NCBI GenBank assembly: GCA_001579985.1
Contig: LRSR01009953.1
Location: forward strand, 1-22,544
Reading direction: 5' to 3'
Length of the DNA: 22,544 nucleotides
From: Hypsibius dujardini
Taxonomy: Eukaryota > Tardigrada > Eutardigrada > Parachela > Hypsibiidae
Program-made: the position numbers and the translations under genes
Notes under the pieces: model-generated
What the model was told of the DNA's origin: nothing
The model's database searches: none
What the model saw: the letters and a program-made list of their open reading frames with translations, nothing else
In this document: one piece after another, positions 10,435 to 17,817 of the stretch
How positions within the stretch are numbered: position 1 is the first letter of the stretch
Layout of the letters: each line of letters opens with the position of its first letter

Positions 10435-13227
10435 TTAGGTTATTAAGCCTTTCACAAGTAATGAGCCACAGTAGGTGTGATTTATGGACTCTGTAAAGTG
10501 ATCCAGGAGCAAATCCTTGACATTGTGTGCAGTTCGTAAGTCCACCTGCGGATCGTAGGGCACATTTAATATATATATATATATAATAAGTACATACAGT
10601 ATGTACAGTACTGTATTTTCGCGTTAGATAGGGACAGTCGTAGTGGAGTGGAACGTGTGCACGGCTGTGTGCACCATACACACAGCACAAGCGCCGCGTG
10701 GCCGATTAAACGTTCCACAGCTCGTACGAACGGTACACAGCACAAGCGCTGCGTGGCCGATTAAACGTTCCACAGCTCGTACGCTGTCCCTGTCTAGCGC
10801 GAAAATACAGTACCGTATTCCCCCGATCTCAAGGGACAGTTAAGCCCCACCCCCTCAAGTCATCGGTTGACTGTTCAATCGGATTCACTATGTCGTGATT
10901 GGTTGAAATTTATGCCGAACTTGACAGCGATTGATTGATTGATTACGCGGGATTTCTTGACGGACGCATTAAATTAGTTGATTGATTGATTGTAGGTAAA
11001 CAATAGCAAACGGTGATGAACAGATAAGATCCGGGGTGGATCAAATTAACTGGTAGGGCAAAAAAGTGTCCCTTGAGATCGGGGGAATACGGTACATATA
11101 ACGTCATAAAATCTTACAAACGCAATTGAATCTCTGACGAAACGGAAAAGCGTGTCATCACTCGTCGTAGAGGTGGACCCGCTTCCCTGCAGCAGGCGTA
11201 CACCTTGGCCTGTCGCACTCAGACAGTAGCTGATCTCGTTCAGACAGTGCGACGAACGGTAGTTCCAAGAGCAGTCAAGCAGGAAGAGCTGCTCTGTTAA
11301 ATACTGCTGTTAACTGTCACTGCAGTAATGTACGTAGAGGTAGCAAGACTGAGCTCGACTAACAAGGGATCAATTACCAGTGCAACTCTTCGATCGGAAC
11401 CAAACTTTTTTCTTCAATATCATTTCCCCTGAAATGATTTTAAAAGTGATGACTCGCGGCAAAGAGTTCCCTGCTCAGCGGGGAGAAGTTCGGAGACGAT
11501 CTCAAATGGAGCACGTACATTGACAATACGTTTTCTTTTTAATGAAAATGTAACTATTGTCAACGCTTTTACTTCATGCGATGTGGTTGGCGTACCAGGG
11601 CTTTGTTTTGAATTTTGTTGGAACGGCTATGAGAACGCAGGTTATCATTTCTGTGGGGACTTTGTGGAATAGTGCTTTTTGGTTGATGACCTTGTGGTTC
11701 ATTACAGGTGTGTCAATTGCCGTTACGTGACCTTTTCTATAATGAAAATAGCCCGACGTTTAGTTTGATATACAGTAGTTCAACTAAAGACCGGCGTTGT
11801 ATAATACTGTTTTCGCCTGACCTAATTAAAAAAGAAAGCTTCCTGGTTAAACTGTGACGTTCAAGATTAAATGTTAAATCATTCAATCAAGCGTTCATAA
11901 ATATTGCAATGTATATGCGCCAATTGAAATCTTCCCGAATTTCTCCTCGTTGAACGAGAAACTCTTTGCCGCGAATCATATTTTTTAAAATTCTGTTAAG
12001 GGACATGGTATTCAAGAAAAAAGTTTGGTAGCGATGGGAGGGTTGCACTGGTAATTGATCCCTTGTGAGAAGACTAAACAAAACTTTACTAAAATTCTTT
12101 CAATGCGGAAACGCTTCTTTTTAACTGTTATACGCTTTTTTCTCAGTTTATCGACAGAATTAATCAATTAATTTGGGCTCAAACAATACTAAATGTTTGT
12201 AGCTGATAAAAAGACTCCTAAACAGCAGGAAAAATCTTAATTTTTGAACCATCTACAAAGCCTTTAAAGGTAAGTAAAATAAAATACAAGAATGACTGCA
12301 GAAACAAATGTCGCTCACGGCTCACCTGGATACAAATGCAGATAGATGTGAAGTAAATTGAGATTAGGGTTTGGGAACTGGTAGATCGGCTGGTACTTGA
12401 CGTAAATGTCTCGTAATCTCTGGGTGAATTGAAACGAGCGAAGTCTGGTCAGGTTCATTAGGATTACTCCGGGGTTTAGATCTTTGAAAGAGCAAAACAT
12501 TTGAAAGGAATATCTCGCCACACTAACAGGGAATTCGGTCGACGCAAGAAAATATACTTTTTCATAAAAGAAGAAAGAAATTTGCCGTTCCCTTGTTTTC
12601 ATAGGACACTTCATCACAATTTATCAAAAAGATTAGGTAAAACCAAGTTGGGGCGATTTTTAGAAGCGGATTTCAAAATTCCTCACATTTTGTAACAATA
12701 ACTTCAATTTTAGTGATGATTTATAAAAGAAAGTTTCATCAAAAATGAATAAAAAATCTTTTGTAATTAATATTAAGTAATTCTTTACCGATAACAAAAG
12801 TTAGCTGTTTAATTATTTTAGATTTCGTCAAATCGCCATTTGAAATGTCATCTCACCAACGAAACGCGCATCAAACGAGGCGTAGGCTTTGCGGTTGCTC
12901 GGCCCCGTTAATTTCAAGCCAGTGTGGTTGGCCATTCCAATGGCTTGATTGGCGTTCATTAGGCTAAACTGCTCCCACAGATCGTCAACAGGCGCGAGAA
13001 AGAGCATGTCCGCATCCATGTAGATCACTGAGCCGACGTCATTAGTAAACACATCCTGAAGAGCATTCGAGTGCCAAGTTATAAGGGTCCAACCATGCAC
13101 CATTATTTAGAGGGCGGGAAACCTCAAGGTAGCACATTTCTCATTATTTTAACGTGCATCTTTACGATTATTAGAACAAATTACAGGCAGAGAGGCAGGC
13201 AGGCAGGCAGACCGGCAGACAGACACT

Positions 13228-13279
<52 letters not shown>

Positions 13280-16200
13280 AGCTGGTTGATTGTTTGAATT
13301 TTAGAAGTGCTATAGTATACTGAGATATGGTACAGCAAGTCAAACAATCAAGCACCAGCCATGCAAGAGAAACCCATGAGCGAGCCGATTTCTCGACCAA
13401 GTGGAGGGTGAGTTGAAATACACACTTTGTCTCATAGTGAAGATGAGATTACCGGTAGAAAAAGCGGCAAGGTAGTACACGACTGCCACATCCTGTCGTC
13501 CTCCGTTGAATCATGGCCACGGTTGCCAATTTCCGTCATAACAAATAAATGGACATTTTTGTGTCCTGCGAATGCCCCAAAATGATCATGATAACTGCGT
13601 CGAAAGAAATCCTGGTACTCCTTCTCCATGAATAAATAAATATTAACGCGGACGTGGCCACGCGATGAAATTACGTTGGATTTGACTGCATTTAGCGAGG
13701 GGAAGATGCGTTTGCCGTATCCGCAAACAGCAATGTTAATACTGCTCGTGTGGACCGGCGAGAAGCTGTGCGTGTATAAAAGGTGGGACATGGGACATGG
13801 GAGATGGGGGATGTGACATGTGACATGTGACATGGGAGATGGAGGGATGTGAGAGGGTATGTATGAAATATGGTACTGTATTTCCTCGATAGATAGCGAC
13901 AGTGCTAGGGTCACGTGACGCAATTGTTGCCCACTGTACACGTAAAGTTTGTGTGTACAACAGCGTGGCATGCGAGGTACAGGCAGGGCACGTTAACGAG
14001 TAGGAGAGGAACCAATTTAACGTCACACAGCTCGTACGCTGTCGCTATCTATCGAGTAAATACAGCAGTTGTATTTTTTAGTTGTAGTTTTTATTTAGTA
14101 GTTACGTAGTTGTACTTTCAAATGGTAATTTTTAGTTTGTATCTATGTGTCTTTAACACTGAAGACGGAGCTTGTTCCTTTGGATCACTTCGACGGAAGA
14201 AATAGGCGCCCCAAGCGAATCGGTCAGTCTATTCAAAATTAAATAATCAATTAGTACATGTTTGAGTAATATAGACAGCGCCCTCTATATACTATCACTG
14301 ATCAGTGTTTATTTATTTAAAATAGTAGTTGTGGTTTTCTGCCGATTTTCTCGACGGAATCGAAGAGACCAGGCAACAGTGAGTGCATCGGTAACAGCAA
14401 ACAGATATAAAGAAATTCGCCGTCCCGAGTGGTCTCATTTCCTTGTTAGAATTTGTCGCTCTACCTGAATTCCCAAAATAATTTCAAATATTTGATGACG
14501 AAGGTCAGGATCTAAGGTGATCCAAAATGGATCAGGCAAAATATGTCTTCTTCGACATTTTTTCACATTAAGTATGGAGAAGTGTGTATTTCGGCTCACC
14601 CTCCACTTCGTCGATAAATCGGCTCACTCATGGGTTTTTCTTTGATGGCAGGTGCTTGATTGTTTCATTTGCTGCATTATATCCTAGCATACGTCTAGAA
14701 ATCAAACAATCAAGCAGCTGCCTTTAAGAAGAAACCCATGAGTGAGTCGATTTATCGACCAAGTAGTGGGTGAGCCAAAATACACACTTCTCCTCATGCT
14801 TAATGTGAAAAAATGTTGAAGAAGACATATTTTGCCTAATCCATTTCAGATCACCTTGGATCCTGATCTTCGTCATCAAATTTGTGAAATTCTTTTGGGG
14901 GTTCAGGTAGAGTGACAAATTCTAAGAATTTGAGCAACTAAAAACTACAATTTGTAAGTACAACTAAGTAACTACTAAACTAGCAAGCAATGCAATCGAT
15001 GGAAAGACCGAGGAGCTCAGTCAATTGTTTTGCAAAAATAGAATTGATGCATTTAGTTCAGGTATTTCTTACTAGTACTGACAACGAAATCTCGAAACAC
15101 TCGTGTCGAATGAAGTAAGTCCAGAATTAAAATTCGTACGCTCGAGCTTGATATACTGTATTGTCTCGATCATTTGGTGCTGCGTTTTAGATCCACTGTA
15201 TATTATGACTGCAGTGAAGCACAGTGTTTGCAGTCATAACATACGGGTGGGTCTAAAAAGCAGCACCAAATGATCGAGACATATAGTACATTGTAGTCCG
15301 AAACGTAGGGCGCCCTAGACTGCGTGGGCCAATCATATGCGAGCACTCAATGTGATACCCTGCCCATGATTGTGACACAAACACAGCACAGACAGACATT
15401 CTCGATTTCTAACCACAGCACTGCAACTTACTAGGAAACGTTACGAGATTTGAACTCCAGATCGGAATGGGTTTTTTTTTAAATATCTGTCTATATATCA
15501 TAATTTAATATTGGGGTCTCGGGGCTGCAATCACATCCGCAGTTTCAGAAAAAAATAAGGAAGAAAAAAACTCCCGTATCACTTATGTGCTATTGCCCGC
15601 GCTTGATTGATTGATTCATCAGCCATGTTTCCGAAATTTCAATTTATTGATCCCAACCACTGTAAAAAAAAGTTTTTTGGAAAACGTTTGATTCCATAAT
15701 TTTTGACACCTCTACTCCAAATTTGATTTGAAATCGATTGGCATCAGCAGAATATTTTTTCGATGCCAAGGGGCAGAGATATGGGCTAGTTTCAATCCAG
15801 GCTTCCGAGTGACTTTGCAGAAATTACCCGTAGTTCCGCCCCCTGGCATCCAAAAAATACTCTGTTGATGCCAATCAATTTCAAATTGAATTTGGAGTGG
15901 ATGGCTGTCAAAAATTGTGGAATCAAATTTTTTCCAAAAAAAACGATATTTTTACAGTGGTTGGGATCGATAAATTGAAACTTCAGAAGCATGGCCAATG
16001 AATCAATCAACCAATCAAGCGCCGGGCGATAGCACATAAGTGGTACGAGAGTTTTTTCTTCCTTATTTTTTTCTGAAACTGCGGATGTGATTGCAGCCCC
16101 GAGACCCCAATGTTAAACCATGATATATGGACAGGTATTTGTGGAAAAAAACCATTCCGATCACGAGGTCAAATCCCGTAACCTTCCCGAGTTAGAGGAC

Positions 16201-16524
16201 CTCGTCGTTTTGCTCCTCGGTCTGATAAAAACTACAATTAAAAAAATACAACTACCCTATTTTATACATACCCTCTCACATCCCCCATCTCCCATGTCAC
16301 ATGTCACATCTCCCCTCCCCCATCTTCATCCCCCCATCTCACATCCCCCATGTTCCATGTCCCAGCTTTTATACACACCCCCAAAAGCTCCTCCCAGGCA
16401 GTTCGTATCGAATGGAAAGCTGTTCAGTCCCTGTTCTATTCACACAATCGGATAAAAAGATGAAAAGGGTCACGACAAAGGCAACCAGTAGAAATAAATA
16501 TCCCGCCCACTGCCTGGTCGTCAT
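10435..16524 (-). CDS. GXYLT-like: Glucoside xylosyltransferase homologue (GXYLT, GT8 family), six exons
   Basis: Minus-strand exons: 16524-16379, 13765-13453, 13055-12857, 12481-12326, 11293-11118 and 10545-10435 (TAA at 10437-10435); 1101 nt, 366 residues. Intron phases are 2, 0, 1, 1 and 0, all consistent. Residues 6-25 form a signal anchor. Exon 2 gives INIAVCGYG and SCTTLPLFLP. Exon 3 carries the GT8 metal-binding DAD (167-169) in VIYMDADMLFLAPVDDLW. Exon 4 gives LNPGVILMNLTRLR. Exon 5 gives LYPEQLFLLDCSWNYRSSHC. Exon 6 gives the conserved C-terminal NHTYCG. In vertebrates GXYLT1/2 add xylose to O-glucose on EGF repeats of Notch in the secretory pathway. Length is about 75 residues below the human enzymes. 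The introns (2613, 397, 375, 1032 and 572 bp) are filled with repeats. Exon 5 uses GTAAGA as donor; if unspliced, it reads into MITE-B and stops at 11048-11046. Confidence 0.9.
10611..10810. mobile_element. MITE-A, 200-bp TA-flanked palindromic element
   Basis: Terminal inverted repeats CTGTATTTTCGCGTTAGATA and its near-complement ending GCGCGAAAATACAG are flanked by TA at 10609-10610 and 10811-10812, the target duplication of Tc1/mariner-type elements. An internal 55-bp tandem duplication (10681-10735 and 10736-10784) carries CACAGCACAAGCG and ACGTTCCACAGCTCGTACG in both copies with one mismatch. It lies in intron 5 of the GXYLT-like gene and shares its right TA with MITE-B. Confidence 0.85.
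10813..11092. mobile_element. MITE-B, 280-bp TA-flanked element
   Basis: Terminal inverted repeats are CCGTATTCCCCCGATCTCAA and, at the other end, TTGAGATCGGGGGAATACGG; each arm matches for about 30 bp. TA duplications are at 10811-10812 and 11093-11094. The internal part includes tandem GATT runs (TTGATTGATTGATT) near 10930 and 10980. It lies in intron 5 of the GXYLT-like gene next to MITE-A. There is no coding capacity, so it depends on a transposase from elsewhere. Confidence 0.85.
11359..12072. repeat. Inverted repeat pair in GXYLT-like intron 4
   Basis: Arms at about 11359-11532 and 11901-12072 are inverted copies sharing AAGGGATCAATTACCAGTGC, CCAAACTTTTTTCTT, CGCGGCAAAGAGTT and GGGGAGAA/GAGGAGAA words, separated by about 370 bp. 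On the minus strand the right arm reads open for about 60 codons (TMSLNRILKNMIRGKEF), and the left arm gives a related stretch (PEMILKVMTRGKEF) that soon meets a stop. The arms may derive from a coding segment, but I do not recognise it. It is probably a foldback transposon. Confidence 0.75.
13185..13277. repeat. GGCA/GACA tetranucleotide microsatellite
   Basis: About 90 bp of GGCA units changing to GACA units, inside intron 2 of the GXYLT-like gene. It appears to have replaced or truncated the outer arm of the adjacent foldback copy. Confidence 0.95.
13280..13437 (-). repeat. Truncated copy of the 14456-14913 foldback in GXYLT-like intron 2
   Basis: In gene orientation it follows the left arm and loop of the element at 14456-14913: GTGTGTATTT, CTCACCCTCCACTT, ATCGGCTCGCTCATGGGTTT and GGTGCTTGATTGTTT, ending in AATCAAACAATCAACCAGCT-like sequence before the GACA repeat. 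Similarity begins only about 15-20 bases into the intron, next to its donor. The second arm is missing. Confidence 0.75.
13876..14065. mobile_element. MITE-C, TA-type element nested in the left arm of the intron-1 element
   Basis: It starts CTGTATTTCCTCGATAGATA and ends with its complement, TATCTATCGAGTAAATACAG; length 190 bp. The left flank is TA (13874-13875) and the right flank CA (14066-14067), one base from a TA duplication. Its last 45 bp match the end of MITE-A (ACAGCTCGTACGCTGTC then a diverged terminus), so the two are one family. The intact opposite arm at about 16240-16260 shows the unoccupied site. Confidence 0.85.
14456..14913. repeat. Palindromic foldback inside GXYLT-like intron 1
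   Basis: Arms at about 14456-14685 and 14700-14913 are inverted copies with almost no loop. Shared words from outside inward are CTACCTGAA, GATGACGAAG, GGATCAGGCAAAATATGTC, GTGTGTATTT, CGATAAATCG, CTCATGGGTTT and GCTTGATTGTTT. Further out, 14090-14135 and 14936-14982 are also inverted copies (TAGTAGTTACGTAGTTGTAC), suggesting the palindrome is larger and that 14140-14455 was inserted into its left side. Confidence 0.85.
15156..15286. mobile_element. MITE-D, 131-bp TA-flanked near-perfect hairpin
   Basis: It starts CTGTATTGTCTCGATCATTT and ends AAATGATCGAGACATATAG, flanked by TA at 15154-15155 and 15287-15288. The two halves pair almost throughout, with GGTGCTGC, TAGA(T)CCAC and TATGACTGCA matching their complements around a short loop. 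The CTGTATT start and CTCGATC word relate it to MITE-A and MITE-C. Confidence 0.85.
15432..16193. repeat. Large palindrome, copy 3 of the three-copy foldback family
   Basis: Arms of about 345 bp (15432-15776 and 15838-16193) flank a spacer of about 60 bp. The arms share GATCGGAATGG, TTGGGGTCTCGGGGCTGCAA, TCACATCCGCAGTTTCAG, CACTTATGTGCTAT, TTGATCCCAACCACTGTAAA (with ATCG in one arm) and GATTGGCATCA. It is the longest copy of the family also seen at 935-1150 and 8846-8985. It lies in intron 1 of the GXYLT-like gene. The minus-strand ORF across it is an artefact of the repeat. Confidence 0.9.
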
Positions 16525-16590
16525 TTTATTACGGTGTTGCAATTCCATCGGAATGGACTTGAGATTTTTGACGCTAGCCTTGAGTGGCTG

Positions 16591-16598
16591 TTTATATA
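16591..16598 (-). promoter_or_regulatory. TATA box of the GXYLT-like gene
   Basis: The minus strand reads CCTATATAAACAG, a full TATATAAA match. It lies 67 bases upstream of the ATG at 16524, so transcription would start roughly 30-40 bases before the start codon. This is the only clear TATA box found close to a gene start in the window. Confidence 0.6.
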
Positions 16599-16849
16599 GG
16601 GCTTATTTCGATGGTTTTTTATTTGGAAAGGGTGTTAATCGAACGAAGGGTGACAAACAACGAAACAAACCGTTACTTTTTGTTGCGGTCAGCTGAATCT
16701 AATTCGGCGTTTAGTAGAGTAAATAGTTTCCGCGTCAAAGAACGCGTTTTCTGTCCGAGAAAATGTTCCATTGCACTTTGCTAGATGATGCTATATATAT
16801 GCTGTTTCACATGATACTTTTTAGGCCATGATTTATTATTACTATTATA

Positions 16850-17250
16850 TAATGGACGGACGGAAGGATGGATGGATGAACAGAGGAATAGACGGATAGA
16901 CAGACGGATCAACGAAACGACGGACGAACATATGGAACGACGGACGGAAGGATGGACGGATGGATGATGGGATGGATGGATGGACAGACGGATGGACAGA
17001 CGGATGGACGGACGGAAGGACAAACGGAATTAAGAACGAACAGATGGATGAACGGACGGACGGATGGACCGGCGAAAGGATTATTGGAAGGACAAACGGA
17101 TAAATAAATGAACGGACGGACGGATGGACGGAAAGATGTGCGGATGGATGGATGGAAAGGCGGAATTACGGATGAACAGATGGGATGACCGGACGAATGG
17201 ACAGATGAACAGACGGACGGACGGATAGATGAATAGACGGACACTAAGTC
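16850..17250. repeat. GGAC/GGAT/GGAA tetranucleotide satellite
   Basis: About 400 bp of degenerate GGAC, GGAT and GGAA units with occasional AACA. Sparse GACAGACGGA words continue to about 17730. Minus-strand ORFs rich in Ser, Val, Arg, Pro and His (repeating RPSVRPS-like words) are translations of the repeat and not genes. It separates the GXYLT-like promoter from the 3' end of the DUF268 gene. Confidence 0.95.
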
Positions 17251-17812
17251 GGAGAAAATGGGGAACTTAGCAGTGAAATAGGCAGGCCGAACAAAAATGA
17301 CAGCTCGAAAGTCGACCAGACAGACGGAATTTGACGGCGTCTGATGATTACGAATGATCAATTGAAGGTCATCCAGGTACGTAGAGAAGAAAGGTTAATT
17401 CTCACGTGCAGACAGATCGATAGCCAGTCGGTGGTTGGATTAATCGGACGCATGGGTAACTGTCTTATCAGAAAGGGAAATGAAGGTTATGGCAATGAGC
17501 TTTACGGACAGTCAGTTAGCTAGACGCAGGTAGATAATCTGACACACAGATGAACAGGTCAATTCACATCGAGAGTTTGATAGACAGCCCTTCCGGTAGT
17601 CTAAGAGGACAGGCCGGACAGACGGACAGCCAGATGGACGGAGGGGTAGTCAGATAGCCGAACGGTGATAGACAGACAAGCGGTCAATAAGCGGACGGAC
17701 GATCAGACGGATGGACAGTCAGTTAGTCATGCTGAATGGAGGGAACTATTACGTGATTCATGATTTAAAATAAAGGTCGCTTCTACGACATAGGTGTCTA
17801 GAATAAAGATCT
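17251..17812. other. Degenerate repeat-derived spacer
   Basis: Sequence between the satellite and the DUF268 gene. It contains scattered GACAGA, GGACAG and AGTCAG words that look like decayed satellite, and no gene. The inverted AATAAAGATCTTTATT palindrome at its right edge supplies polyadenylation signals on both strands. Confidence 0.5.
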
Positions 17813-17817
17813 TTATT
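17812..17817 (-). terminator. Polyadenylation signal overlapping the DUF268 stop codon
   Basis: On the minus strand the last codons read AAG GAA TAA AG, so a canonical AATAAA contains the TAA stop (17815-17813). It is part of the palindrome AATAAAGATCTTTATT (17802-17817). I see no better minus-strand signal in the next 60 bp. If used, the 3' UTR would be only about 15-30 bases. Confidence 0.5.

Larger units (their letters stand above)
13766..16378 (-). mobile_element. Introner-like element: GXYLT-like intron 1 bounded by terminal inverted repeats
   Basis: The 2613-bp intron starts GTGTGTATAAAAGCTGGGACA and ends with the inverted form TGTCCCACCTTTTATACACGC followed by ACAG. The arms run for about 115 bp: plus-strand left arm 13770-13873 and right arm about 16247-16376. 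They share GTGTATAAAAG, GGGACATGG, ATGTGACATGTGACATGGGAG and GTGAGAGGGTATGTAT. The donor GT lies within the terminal repeat and the acceptor AG only 2-4 bases outside it. A five-base AGCTT occurs in exon 1 just before the donor and again spanning the acceptor (AG|CTT), a possible target duplication. The interior holds a nested MITE and three palindromes, listed separately. No transposase ORF is seen. That this is an introner is my inference. Confidence 0.65.

Noticed and set aside
10385-10690. Minus-strand 101-codon ORF crossing MITE-A
   Set aside because: Out of frame with GXYLT-like exon 6; the exon 6 frame carries the conserved NHTYCG motif instead.
13071-13289. Plus-strand ORF ending in Asp-Arg-Gln-Thr repeats
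   Set aside because: It reads through the antisense side of GXYLT-like exon 3 and the GACA microsatellite.
16781-17361. Minus-strand ORFs rich in Ser-Val-Arg-Pro words
   Set aside because: Translations of the GGAC/GGAT satellite; no start context, domain or splice signal.
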